From the NCBI GenBank assembly GCA_015680685.1, contig MNCI01002172.1, forward strand, positions 472,507 through 536,506: DNA of 64,000 bases, given 5' to 3'. Below, piece after piece: positions 1 through 9,896 of this stretch; position 1 is the first letter of the stretch, and every line of letters starts with the position of its first letter. The translations under genes and the position numbers were made by a program. This DNA is from Gnetum montanum. Taxonomy: Eukaryota > Streptophyta > Gnetopsida > Gnetales > Gnetaceae. Under the pieces are notes generated by a model. It had not been told where the DNA came from, did not search any database, and saw nothing but the letters and a program-made list of their open reading frames with translations.

Positions 1-1330
1 AATTATGCAAGAAAAATATTCCTATTGTTTTTTTGACAAATTTTCTTCTCTCGGTTCTCATCAAGTATTTACTTACCTTAACTAAACTTTGTCTATGACT
101 CTTATTTACATTCTTAATATTCTACCTAGCCTACATGCAATCCTCATCAAACTAAGTCTTTTGAACACCTTGTTGTTATGAATGCACAAATTACTTAGTT
201 TCTATAAGGAAAATCTATTCAAGCTTCTTATGTCATCCTTCAAAAGACCATTTGTTATGTATTACATTCATATATTTTTTCTTGACTACTGTGGTGAGTC
301 TGTATTGACATTTTTTCCTATTCTTATTTTTTGTTGTTTCAAAAACAATTGGAATTTGCAACAAAAACTCAACATGATGATGGTAGGACTATACTAAGTG
401 TTCTCCAACTTTCAACTCCCTAATAAAATAAATGTAATCATATCAATGTAAGAGTTCACTCGAGGTTCTATAAAAGTAAATGATAAAGATTAATAAAATA
501 TAGCAAGTTCATTACAAATTAGAAGATTAAAAACTATTTTCAATTCTAATAATTGTTGGTCCATCTTATTGATGGTGCCATTTACAGAGTGTTTGCTCTA
601 GTTGTGATCTTTAATAATGTCTAAACTACTAACATTATGTTGCCATTGAATAATGTTTGTTTGCTCTAAACCTATCCTTGCATTAACATCTTCACAAATA
701 AATATTGAGCCTTTTGCTACAAATTCTATAATATCTTTGCCTAAGAACTAAAAAGGATGATTGTGAGATAGCTCTATAGAATCATATAATGTAGCATATC
801 AAGGAGAAAAATAGCATATGTTAAATAATTCACGACCATGGTAACATAATATTTTTAGCCAAACATATTATTTATGATCATAAATTCTTTTTAAAAGTAC
901 ATAATCTTTTGAGGGATTTCCTCACTAACATTGCAATGCCTCCAAAAGATTTTCCTTTGCACCCTACTCTTATATTCCTTGTAAAAAATTTAATAAATCT
1001 AGGAACTACAAAATCTATAGAACCAACATCTTCCTAAGTTTTAACAAAACCAAATATATCAAAGCTATCAAAGAAGCTAATACTAGTTAAAGAAATATAT
1101 TTCCTCACTAACATTGGAATGCCTCCAAAAGATTTTCCTTTACATCCTACTCTAATATTCCTTGCAAAAAATTTAATAAATTCAGGAACTACAAAATCTA
1201 TAGAACCAATATCTTCCTAAGTTTCAACAAAACCAAAAATATCAAAGCTATCAAAGAAGCTAATACTAGTTAAAGAAATAACTCTATTTGAAAATTCATA
1301 ATCAAGATTAACAAATCCACACTTTAAAGG
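1..1330 (-). pseudogene. LINE ORF2 fragment: AP endonuclease and start of linker
   Basis: Read on the minus strand, several frame-shifted pieces give an apurinic-type endonuclease of a non-LTR retrotransposon, the enzyme that nicks target DNA for target-primed reverse transcription. Near 1250 the text FGFVET matches the conserved ETW start motif. Near 690 CEDVNARIG corresponds to the GDFNA-type catalytic loop. Further on come a serine/aspartate-rich SDH-like stretch and, near 100-170, a basic linker with an FDEDC motif like the WFDEEC linker before the RT. RT itself would lie left of the window. Many stops and shifts show it is dead. The order ORF1 (higher coordinates) then endonuclease fits the minus strand. 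The family assignment comes from motif recognition, not from an alignment. Confidence 0.62.
917..1280. repeat. Tandem duplication, period 183 bp
   Basis: 917-1097 and 1100-1280 are nearly the same sequence, each starting TTTCCTCACTAACATTG and ending near TACTAGTTAAAGAAATA. The duplicated block encodes part of the LINE endonuclease, so the duplication is a post-insertion scar. By eye the copies differ at roughly ten positions. Confidence 0.93.
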
Positions 1331-2000
1331 GCATATCAATTTTTTGAGTAATTTTGGAAATACTACTTATTTGTCATGACTGTCATGTTGCTAAAATTTA
1401 GGTATGATACCAATCCATGTTCATGAGCTACCTTAAGCTTTTTCCATTATTTATCCCTTTCTACAAGTTCCTTTCAAGTAAGATCCTCATTTATCCAAAT
1501 GTTTTTCCCATTCTCAATTTACTTCATGTGGCTATGATCTTTCCAAATATGCACTCTATCTTCTACATCATGAAACTTAACAATTACATATAAGAGCTTT
1601 TCACATTGTTCTCCTAGAACTCTAAAAAATTTATGAATTTTTAAAGAATTTATATGTATAACATCTATAAGTGTTTTAACATCTTTAAATAAATTTTCAT
1701 TTCTGTCATCCTCTATCTCTAGGATACCTACAAAATGCAATTTTTTTTCTTTTTACCTTTTTTAATCTTGCTCTTTCAAAGCTTCTACAATTACATATTC
1801 CATCTTTATCTCTGTTCATTCAAGATTAGATTCATTTTTATTTTCCTCCACCTTGGCTTCAAGTTTTTCTAAGTTTAGAAAAATTTATTTATTATCCTTT
1901 GAAGCAACACTAGTCTCCTTTTTTTCCTTCAATATTCTTTTTGAAGGTTGATATCCTTTGAAAAACTTCTTTATTTTATTCATGGATTTCACTTAGTAAT
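1331..2000 (-). pseudogene. LINE ORF1-like protein remnant
   Basis: The minus-strand frame gives a Lys/Glu-rich, probably coiled-coil N-terminal part, then an open stretch (1519-1740) with VIVKFHDVEDR and IWKDHSHMK, then IWINEDLT followed by a Lys-rich tail. This order (coiled coil, RNA-binding fold, small C-terminal domain with an INEDLT-like motif) is that of the L1 ORF1 / Transposase_22 type, an RNA-binding chaperone of the LINE RNP. It lies just upstream of the endonuclease in the same orientation, as expected for ORF1-ORF2. Stops replace probable Gln codons. The resemblance is by motif only; the usual plant L1 ORF1 has a zinc knuckle instead, which I do not see. Confidence 0.5.
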
Positions 2001-2150
2001 GCTATTTTGCTAATCATATAATTCAATTGTACTAGTCTCCTTTTTTTCCTTCAATCTTCTTTTTGAAGGTTGATATCCTTTGAAAACTTCTTTATTTTAT
2101 TCATGGATTTCACTTAGTAATGCTATTTTGCTAATCATATAATTCAATTG
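1909..2150. repeat. Tandem duplication, period 122 bp
   Basis: 1909-2030 and 2031-2150 are almost identical. Each begins ACTAGTCTCC and ends ATAATTCAATTG. The block lies upstream of the ORF1-like remnant on the minus strand. The very low divergence suggests a recent slippage or unequal exchange. Confidence 0.95.
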
Positions 2151-2581
2151 TACAACTAGAATTTCTTTTAAAGTAGTTACATTTACAAATTTTTTTGTGT
2201 GCCTTGTGATGATGCCATGATAGAATTTTCAAATTTCTTTGGTAGAAAACTCAATCTCTTCAACAAAAAATCCACACTTATAAAATATCAATCAATCTAG
2301 CCTACCTCTAACTACCCTTCCTACTATCTTAAATCAAATTAATGTTCAATGCTAAAACCCTCATTGCAAAACACCTTGTTACTGCATATCAAAGTTGAAA
2401 CCCTCATGACTGAAATCCTCACCATTGAAATTCTCATTACCAAAACCCTTTTTAATCCAACTTGGAATATTAAAGATTAGACAAGTAAACATTAAGAAGT
2501 GAAGAAATATAACACCATTTGTAGAACCAAAAATTGATTTTACAATAGAGCTTAAAAATGGTTCTTTCACATTAGCTAATG
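2151..2581. other. Left flank of element A, part of an older repeat
   Basis: No gene is recognised. From about 2450 the sequence is homologous to 35140-35280: both contain a run like AATATTAAAGATTAGACAAG, then the TAGAACCAAAAATTG motif, then a TTCTTCCACATCA-like end. In the 35 kb copy this sequence continues straight into what lies at 10034 here, so it is the pre-insertion flank of element A. Confidence 0.7.
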
Positions 2582-2586
2582 AGTGG
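2582..2586. repeat. Target-site duplication of element A, left copy (AGTGG)
   Basis: AGTGG directly precedes the LTR end TGATGAG. The same five bases follow the other LTR at 10029-10033. A five-base duplication is the normal product of Ty3/gypsy integrase. Confidence 0.95.
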
Positions 2587-3360
2587 TGATGAGTGGCGAG
2601 GTACCCCTACACTCTACCATACGAATACGAGCGTACACGCGCGATCCGGTCGAACTCCGCAGACTAAATGCCTTAACGCCACAAGAAACACTTGGGGTTA
2701 ATCGTTCGTTGTCTTCCCAGGCTTGCTTGTATGTGTCACGGTGTATGGTTAAGCAAGTCTGAGGTATGTGATTTTTTTGGTATTTTCGGCTTATCTTCTA
2801 TGCTACCAGGAGAAAGGGTTGAGAAACCAAGCTAACTCTAACTAAAGATCTAAGTCTAAATTAACTAGCGTCAGCATCCGTTCCCACTTACCGGACACAC
2901 CCTGAACTATGCAACTGCAGCTTACCAAACGCTAATCGTTACTGGGATCGCCACACGTAACGCAAGTGCTCGAAGTGGTCGTACTGAGGCACCTATTTAG
3001 CCTACGTGTGATAAGCAGCCGATTCCTTAGCCAGCCGTACACACCCGTGGGTGCTCGTAACTAAGTCGTACTTATCACACGATCTAGCCTAGCAATGAGC
3101 AGCCGATTCCTCAACTAGCCGTACACATTAGACCCGGGAGTTACCAAGCGCAGAATCCTGGAATACGCTACTGGGTTACCAAGCATCCAATGCTCGTAAT
3201 TGAGTCGTACTCATGCATTGCGTCAAGCAGCCGATTCCTTGACTAGCCGTACACGTCCGTAGACGCTCGTAATCAAGTCGTACTTGAACGCACTAGGAAA
3301 GCAGGAAATAAAGCAATAAATGAAACCACGTGCTGCAAGGTTTATCCAAACAAGTTCGTC

Positions 3361-3366
3361 TTTATT
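3361..3366 (-). terminator. Poly(A) signal AATAAA in element A 3' LTR
   Basis: TTTATT on the plus strand reads AATAAA in the element's sense direction, about 165 bases downstream of the TATA box. It bounds a short R region. The equivalent site in the other LTR is at 9699-9704. Confidence 0.6.
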
Positions 3367-3530
3367 GCCGTACACAACTTGGGTTCAGGTTACAAGCTGC
3401 TCGAATAAAGAGCCGTTCACTCTAGGACTCCTACTGCGGGCACATGGGGAAAAATTCTAACTCTGGAGTGATCAATCTGCCAGAGCTTCGCTACACTAGC
3501 CAGGATTGGGAAATGAAGGGAGTGCCGCCT

Positions 3531-3540
3531 CTTATTTATA
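3531..3540 (-). promoter_or_regulatory. TATA box, 3' LTR copy of element A
   Basis: CTTATTTATA reads TATAAATAAG on the minus strand. It lies 16 bases downstream (in sense) of the GCGATATCGC palindrome array. All related LTRs here keep CTATAAATA in the same place (for example 21467, 53628, 63617). Confidence 0.75.
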
Positions 3541-3556
3541 GATATGGCGGCGGGAC

Positions 3557-3614
3557 GCGATATCGCGTACGCGATATCGCAGGAGAAGACGCGATATCGC
3601 GTCCGCGATATCGC
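3557..3614. repeat. Palindrome array GCGATATCGC, four copies (3' LTR)
   Basis: Perfect 10-bp palindromes at 3557-3566, 3571-3580, 3591-3600 and 3605-3614, joined by short CGTAC, CGTCC or AGGAGAAGAC spacers. They sit directly upstream of the TATA box in sense orientation, so promoter or enhancer function is plausible. Confidence 0.95.
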
Positions 3615-3640
3615 GGCCTAGTGAAAACCGCGTCTCATCA

Positions 3641-3654
3641 TACCCCCATGACTG
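3641..3654 (-). other. 3' polypurine tract of element A
   Basis: On the minus strand the sequence next to the 3' LTR is CAGTCATGGGGGTA followed by TGATGAG. This is the expected position of the plus-strand primer. The same tract abuts the 3' LTR in B, C and D. Confidence 0.88.
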
Positions 3655-5433
3655 AATGAAAACTCGTCCTCGAGTTCCTTACAATAATATCAGGTAGGTA
3701 TGGGATTATTAGGGAAAATGGAACTAATGGGATGACATGTGAACGGTCTTTATTACAAGACTTGACAAAAACTGGTGTTCATGACAACATGGGTGAACAC
3801 CTTATTACAATGACATCAGGCCACAGTTGGCAGCTGAGAGAAAAGAGGAGAGAGAATAGAAGAGAAGAAAGAAGAAGAGTCTTGTTGCTGCCAACGCCTA
3901 GATTGCGCCTTTCGTTGTCCATCTGTAAGCGCATTATCAATTCCACTCCTTGCATGCTGCTTCAGCGCTGCTCCATTCCAAGTGTCTGCTCCAGATCCAT
4001 TCCGTTGTTGTATGATTGCCATCTGCACACACAACACCATCATATATTAGCAAGGGTAATTGAATCATTAAGTAAAGCATACCTTGCTTCGGTTTAGGCT
4101 CACTGGCTAAGGTGTGGTATGGCTGATATGGATCTGGGAAAATATAGATGATGACTACCGAAGGTATAGGGGTAAGGAAGAAAAACGAAAAAATCCGGGG
4201 CTTAGGATAAAAATCGAAAAATCAGGCCCCGTACCCCCATGACTAATCGCGAACCTCCGGTAGCGTTAGAATGGAGAGAGAAAAGGAATAGGAATGATAG
4301 GTAAAAAGGGACAACTATGGCATCGATAAAAAGGATGTCATGATGGAAATGAACAAAAATGTTAATTAATTGCAAAACGTTAAGGAAAAGAAGTTAACTA
4401 ATGTTCCAAATAGGAATGTCAGTGGGTCCTCCCCAAAGCACGCTCATGCCCTTAATGCCCTGAAAATCCCACATTCGCAGAGTCCGTAGGCTCGGGGAAT
4501 GTCCTTTGGAAANNNNNNNNNNNNNNNNNNNNNNNNNNNNNNNNNNNNNNNNNNNNNNNNNNNNNNNNNNNNNNNNNNNNNNNNNNNNNNNNNNNNNNNN
4601 NNNNNNNNNNNNNNNNNNNNNNNNNNNNNNNNNNNNNNNNNNNNNNNNNNNNNNNNNNNNNNNNNNNNNNNNNNNNNNNNNNNNNNNNNNNNNNNNNNNN
4701 NNNNNNNNNNNNNNNNNNNNNNNNNNNNNNNNNNNNNNNNNNNNNNNNNNNNNNNNNNNNNNNNNNNNNNNNNNNNNNNNNNNNNNNNNNNNNNNNNNNN
4801 NNNNNNNNNNNNNNNNNNNNNNNNNNNNNNNNNNNNNNNNNNNNNNNNNNNNNNNNNNNNNNNNNNNNNNNNNNNNNNNNNNNNNNNNNNNNNNNNNNNN
4901 NNNNNNNNNNNNNNNNNNNNNNNNNNNNNNNNNNNNNNNNNNNNNNNNNNNNNNNNNNNNNNNNNNNNNNNNNNNNNNNNNNNNNNNNNNNNNNNNNNNN
5001 NNNNNNNNNNNNNNNNNNNNNNNNNNNNNNNNNNNNNNNNNNNNNNNNNNNNNNNNNNNNNNNNNNNNNNNNNNNNNNNNNNNNNNNNNNNNNNNNNNNN
5101 NNNNNNNNNNNNNNNNNNNNNNNNNNNNNNNNNNNNNNNNNNNNNNNNNNNNNNNNNNNNNNNNNNNNNNNNNNNNNNNNNNNNNNNNNNNNNNNNNNNN
5201 NNNNNNNNNNNNNNNNNNNNNNNNNNNNNNNNNNNNNNNNNNNNNNNNNNNNNNNNNNNNNNNNNNNNNNNNNNNNNNNNNNNNNNNNNNNNNNNNNNNN
5301 NNNNNNNNNNNNNNTGTAAAACAAAAATTAGAAAAGTTAAGGAAATCGTAAAACAAAAATGTGAAAAACAAAAACGTTGTAAAACAAAAATGTGTAAAAC
5401 AAAAACTGAAAAAGAACTGAGGGCCCCATATGA
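3655..5433 (-). other. Element A 3' noncoding internal region with an 802-base assembly gap
   Basis: No gene is recognised. Bases 4513-5314 are N. The sequence before and after the gap matches element C at about 23470-23580 and 24540-24750, where the equivalent interval is about 1 kb of noncoding DNA; the gap is therefore unlikely to hide pol. Next to the gap (5315-5410) are repeated GTAAAACAAAAA-type motifs, also present in C. A purine tract like the 3' PPT recurs at 4234-4245 and 5453-5464 (plus-strand CCCCCATGACT). Confidence 0.75.
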
Positions 5434-8400
5434 TTAGCATAGGTGGCCATCTCCCCCATGACTGAGTTGTGAGGGAGAGATCCGAAGTAGTGAGCGCCTA
5501 TTTGAATTTCTAAGCAATGCCCAACTTCTCCAAATTGATGATCTTAAATTCAGGTTTGGAAGTTGGCGACGCTCACGTTCCAGTGTATCTATGCCACGAT
5601 TGCTAGCATGAGCTTCCTCAGTTCGTTCCATGCACGTTTGTTTGCTCTTATGAGAAGCTGTCAACCACGGGGTGTCTACTATGTCTTGTGTGGTTGCTAC
5701 ATACAGGCATCTTTGTTGAAGAGTTTCCTGGGCACACCTAGGACATGGAGACATTTCCTCCGTGTCACCACCCGATGAATCACTGTATGTGATGCATGGA
5801 ACTATCCTCTTCTCGATCTTTCCACATATGTTTATCTTGGAGATTTCCAAGGAAAGATCACGGATCCTAAGGCATGCATCTACTGTGCTTAGCCATGCCC
5901 TTCCCATTATAATTGGGAAGTCCCCTTCGTTGTTGTTAACATCGATCACTAGGAAGTCTGCTGGGTAGGACCAACCACACACAGTGGTGATAACGTCCTC
6001 CACCAAACCCAATGGGATGGCAATGGACTGGTCTGCCAGCTCCAGTTGAATGTTGCTCTTCTTAAGTTGGGGCAGGTTCCAGGCGTGATACATCTTTCGC
6101 GAAATTAAGTTGACTCCGGAACCTGAGTCAAGAAGAGCTCGATGTGGCGCATTCCCAGCGATCTGCAAATGAATAAAGGGACTCCCAGGGTCAGTTAGTT
6201 TCCTGGGAAGGTGGCCTACCTTGATCCAGTCAGTTACGGTATGTGTTAGCATAACCGTATGCGTTACATTCCCTTGGACTGAAGGGTGCTCCGAAGTGTT
6301 AGTAGTTAGAGGCCTATACATATACCCGTCCGCTTGTTGTTGCGAGAGCCTATCCGGGCTCCTAGTTCTGAAAAAGGGTCTCCTTTTTGTACAGTTATCG
6401 CCAGAACTAGTGTCCGGTTGGATATTTACACTCTGAATATTTACAGATCTCGCGGCGTGACGTTGCTGCGGTTGGGTAGGTAATTCCCCTTGCATTGTTG
6501 GAGCAGGAGGTGTTATGGGAACTACTTGAGGAAAAGGTGCGGGTGGAGTTAGAGGATGGACAGAATGTGGAATGTCTCCCGGAGGAGAAGGAGTCCTTCT
6601 GAAGTACTCCCGAGCGTAGTAGTGACGGCGTGGAGTGTGACTCATAGCGTCACCTGGAGAAACTGGCTGCTGCACATAATAACCATAAGGATCAGGCTGC
6701 CGGTAAGGGTATCGATGTGTTGGCTGTGGCATCCCCCATGACTGTGGGTATTGCCACTGCTGATGTTGCTCGATGGGCTGCGGAGGTGTTCCACTTGGAT
6801 AATACGTCAAGGGTTGGTGGAACTGCCTCGGGTTACCTTGTGGATAAGGTAACCTTCTGGGTGTTTGCCGTTGATTAAGTCTTGGATTTAATGCATACAC
6901 CCCAGACTCCTGCAGATGTGAGATAATTGGACAACATCCCTTAGGATGGTCATAATAGCAGACCTCACATCCACCGTCATTGTCTGAATCAGAATTTTCA
7001 GCCTCATCGGAGTTAGAGATTTTTCCCTTACCCTTGTTATGTGCAGGGTTAAAGTTTCTCCGCTTGTCTTTGCTTTTATCACTACTTTGCTCATCCTTAG
7101 ACTCTTCTACAATTTTCAGGACTGTTTCTATTCGTGAGTCTAAGGAATCCCACATTTGGTCTACCTTAGCCGATACCTCCGTTGTTAACTTTTGGATCGG
7201 CACAGTTTTCCTGTTCACCAACTCTTCGAGTGGTGACTCATCCTCCTCATCACAGAATTTCACTCCCTTCTTACGAAGGGAGGGATCACGGTTGTATTCC
7301 TCCGCACTTTCTCTTTTCCGTAGCTCACCCTCTTCTTGCGCTACTTGTTCCAACAATACTTCAACTTCATGGGCTCTTAGTTGGGAGAGTCTCCCTTGGG
7401 CGTAAGTCCCAAGAGTTCTTCTCGTTTCATTTCGTAGCCCATCCACGAGGTGGCGAAGTTGATCCCGCTTAGCGTACCCATGGCCCGGGCAACGATGTAG
7501 CAATGTGTAGTAACGGGCCATGGCAGCATCCAAGGATTCATGAGCTCCTTGTTTCCAGCCTTGGATCTGCTTACGCAAGTTAGACACTCTGGAGTACGTT
7601 TGATATTTGTTGTTGAACAATTCAAGCATCGTACTCCACCTCCTGATGGTTTCCGGTTCTAAGGACCGGTACCAGCTTTCTGCTTCTTTAGTGAGTGTCC
7701 TTGGGAACAACTTGAGTTTCTGCCACTCATTGTCTATGTTCTGCAAGGCACAGGCATCGTGGAATGCCTGTAAATGATGTTGAGGATCAGCGTTGTATCC
7801 CCCTTCAAAACGTGGGATATTATTTATGTCCAAACGCTTGATCCTACTGTCTTTTAAATGCCTTGTGGGAATCCTAACTGCCTCTCTAATATCAAGCATA
7901 CTTCGGGTTGCGAATAGGGGTTCGTCATGATCATCTCTTTCATGACGTCTGTGATGTCTACGTGGTGGTTCCCTATTCTCCCTACGTCCTTGCCCTTGTC
8001 CTAACTCCTCTCGACCTTCCTGTCGAGGCATTTCATCTCTTTTACCTTTACTCTCCGCGTTATGCTCATGGTGGCTGCGCCCAGATGTGGAAGGAGAGGG
8101 TGAATGATGAGATGAAGGAGAAGAAGAAGGGGATCCATCACCATGGTGATGTTTCTTGCCTTCTCTTCGGCTGCTTCGGCCCCGATCGTTGTGACGATCA
8201 ACGAGTCCGTCATTAGTGTGAGTAGTTGTTCCTGCCGTGAACAGCTGGTGCTCACGGGGATCAGAGCCTGGAATATGTATCGTTGATCTAAGGCCCTGAT
8301 GCCTAACCTCTTCACTAGAGTGAGGAGGAGGAACATCATTTTCTAAGAAACCCATCGTGAGGGGTTCCTCTTCTCCTATTTCACTAATGACGTGGGGAAC

Positions 8401-8778
8401 CTTGCCCTTCAGTAGTGAATGTTGGCTCTCCTGCCTTGCATCCCGAATACGTTGGGCATTTGTGGGATGATAATCCCTTGTATCATGGTCATCCAAAACG
8501 TATTCTGCGAACAGCTCATGCATGCCAATCTGTACCAAGGCACGGAAAAGCATGTTGGGAGCAGATCGATCTGGGGGTAACACGATGTTACCTTGCATGT
8601 CTCTCCACCGCAGTTGCTCATCTTGATGGAAAACAAAGGTAAAATCCGGCACATACTCATCGGGATGAGTATATGTGACCTTAGATTGTTGAGGACATGG
8701 TTGATCTCGGTTATGCGTATGATGCTGACTTTCTCCTGTATTGTCCTTAGGTGAGTTGATTTCGTGAGAAGAAGCCAT
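5434..8778 (-). CDS. gag-pro: Gag-protease polyprotein with in-frame pol deletion
   Basis: This is an intact 1114-residue frame. Gag forms the particle and binds RNA; the protease matures it. Residues 1-130 form an N-terminal region shared with B and D. Residues 180-290 are Ser/His/Arg-rich. Around 340-455 is a Retrotrans_gag-type domain (starts near WQKLKLFPRTL). At 604-616 is a zinc knuckle of CX2CX3HX4C form, followed by a Pro/Gln/Tyr-rich stretch. At 884 begins DSGSGVNLI, the retropepsin active site, with IIMGRAWL near 956. The last 20 or so residues (QLSHGGDGH) match the extreme C-terminus of pol in D, so gag-protease is joined in frame to the pol tail with RT, RNase H and integrase removed. 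The start ATG is 127 bases past the PBS and matches the gag start in B and D. Confidence 0.93.
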   Translation of the reverse strand: MASSHEINSPKDNTGESQHHTHNRDQPCPQQSKVTYTHPDEYVPDFTFVFHQDEQLRWRDMQGNIVLPPDRSAPNMLFRALVQIGMHELFAEYVLDDHDTRDYHPTNAQRIRDARQESQHSLLKGKVPHVISEIGEEEPLTMGFLENDVPPPHSSEEVRHQGLRSTIHIPGSDPREHQLFTAGTTTHTNDGLVDRHNDRGRSSRREGKKHHHGDGSPSSSPSSHHSPSPSTSGRSHHEHNAESKGKRDEMPRQEGREELGQGQGRRENREPPRRHHRRHERDDHDEPLFATRSMLDIREAVRIPTRHLKDSRIKRLDINNIPRFEGGYNADPQHHLQAFHDACALQNIDNEWQKLKLFPRTLTKEAESWYRSLEPETIRRWSTMLELFNNKYQTYSRVSNLRKQIQGWKQGAHESLDAAMARYYTLLHRCPGHGYAKRDQLRHLVDGLRNETRRTLGTYAQGRLSQLRAHEVEVLLEQVAQEEGELRKRESAEEYNRDPSLRKKGVKFCDEEDESPLEELVNRKTVPIQKLTTEVSAKVDQMWDSLDSRIETVLKIVEESKDEQSSDKSKDKRRNFNPAHNKGKGKISNSDEAENSDSDNDGGCEVCYYDHPKGCCPIISHLQESGVYALNPRLNQRQTPRRLPYPQGNPRQFHQPLTYYPSGTPPQPIEQHQQWQYPQSWGMPQPTHRYPYRQPDPYGYYVQQPVSPGDAMSHTPRRHYYAREYFRRTPSPPGDIPHSVHPLTPPAPFPQVVPITPPAPTMQGELPTQPQQRHAARSVNIQSVNIQPDTSSGDNCTKRRPFFRTRSPDRLSQQQADGYMYRPLTTNTSEHPSVQGNVTHTVMLTHTVTDWIKVGHLPRKLTDPGSPFIHLQIAGNAPHRALLDSGSGVNLISRKMYHAWNLPQLKKSNIQLELADQSIAIPLGLVEDVITTVCGWSYPADFLVIDVNNNEGDFPIIMGRAWLSTVDACLRIRDLSLEISKINICGKIEKRIVPCITYSDSSGGDTEEMSPCPRCAQETLQQRCLYVATTQDIVDTPWLTASHKSKQTCMERTEEAHASNRGIDTLERERRQLPNLNLRSSIWRSWALLRNSNRRSLLRISPSQLSHGGDGHLC

Positions 8779-8905
8779 TTCTATTGGTGTGCTAATTTCA
8801 CCGTTATTTATTGTTCTTGATTAACTGATTAACCCTAAGGTTCGTTTTAAGCTCACAACGATGTGAGTGATATCCCTTATGTTAAATTGGCGAAAAAACA
8901 CTTAG

Positions 8906-8923
8906 TCCCCGGCAACGGCGCCA
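8906..8923 (-). other. Primer-binding site, tRNA-Asp
   Basis: The plus strand reads TCCCCGGCAACGGCGCCA, which is the 3' end of plant tRNA-Asp(GUC) including CCA. The element's sense strand is therefore fully complementary over 18 bases. It lies one base from the 5' LTR. Elements B, C and D have the same site with mostly transition changes. Confidence 0.93.
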
Positions 8924-9870
8924 ATGATGAGTGGCGAGGTACCCCTACACTCCACCATACGAATACGAGCGTACACGCGCGATCCGGTCGAACTCCGCAG
9001 ACTAAATGCCTTAACGCCACAAGAAACACTTGGGGTTAATCGTTCGTTGTCTTCCCAGGCTTGCTTGTATGTGTCACGGTGTATGGTTAAGCAAGTCTGA
9101 GGTATGTGATTTTTTTGGTATTTTCGGCTTATCTTCTATGCTACCAGGAGAAAGGGTTGAGAAAACTAAACTAACTCTAACTAAGATCTAAGTCTAAATT
9201 AACTAGCGTCAGCATCCGTTCCCACTTGCCGGACACACCCTGAACTATGCAACTGCAGCTTACCAAACGCTAATCGTTACTGGGATCGCCACACGTAACG
9301 CAAGTGCTCGAAGTGGTCGTACTGAGGCACCTATTTAGCCTACGTGTGATAAGCAGCCGATTCCTTAGCCAGCCGTACACACCCGTGGGTGCTCGTAACT
9401 AAGTCGTACTTATCACACGATCTAGCCTAGCAATGAGCAGCCGATTCCTCAACTAGCCGTACACATTAGACCCGGGAGTTACCAAGCGCAGAATCCTGGA
9501 ATACGCTACTGGGTTACCAAGCATCCAATGCTCGTAATTGAGTCGTACTCATGCATTGCGTCAAGCAGCCGATTCCTTGACTAGCCGTACACGTCCGTAG
9601 ACGCTCGTAATCAAGTCGTACTTGAACGCACTAGGAAAGCAGGAAAGAAAGCAATAAATGAAACCACGTGCTGCAAGGTTTATCCAAACAAGTTCGTCTT
9701 TATTGCCGTACACAACTTGGGTTCAGGTTACAAGCTGCTCGAATAAAGAGCCGTTCACTCTAGGACTCCTACTGCGGGCACATGGGGAAAAAATTCTAAC
9801 TCTGGAGTGATCAATCTGCCAGAGCTTCACTACACTAGCCAGGATTGGGAAAATGAAGGGAGTGCCGCCT

Positions 9871-9880
9871 CTTATTTATA
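9871..9880 (-). promoter_or_regulatory. TATA box of element A 5' LTR
   Basis: TATAAATAAG on the minus strand, 16 bases downstream of the palindrome array. Transcription would start near 9840-9850 and run toward the gag-protease ORF. Confidence 0.75.
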
Positions 9881-9896
9881 GATATGGCGGCGGGAC

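Larger units (their letters stand above)
2587..3640 (-). repeat. Element A 3' LTR
   Basis: Starts TGATGAG and ends CTCATCA on the plus strand. Sense reading on the minus strand gives a very short U3 (about 3640 to 3510), TATA box at 3531-3540, poly(A) signal near 3361-3366 and a long U5. U5 holds three copies of a block starting AGCAGCCGATTCC (about 3014, 3098 and 3226), separated by GTTACCAAGC-type and CTCGTAA-type segments. Confidence 0.95.

Noticed and set aside
3732-4097. 121-codon plus-strand open frame
   Set aside because: No motif, no counterpart in C or D at the matching place, and in the antisense direction of element A.
4394-5440. Long open frames across 4394-5440 on both strands
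   Set aside because: They consist almost wholly of N; no coding evidence.
6980-7405. 141-codon plus-strand open frame
   Set aside because: Antisense shadow of the intact gag-protease ORF.
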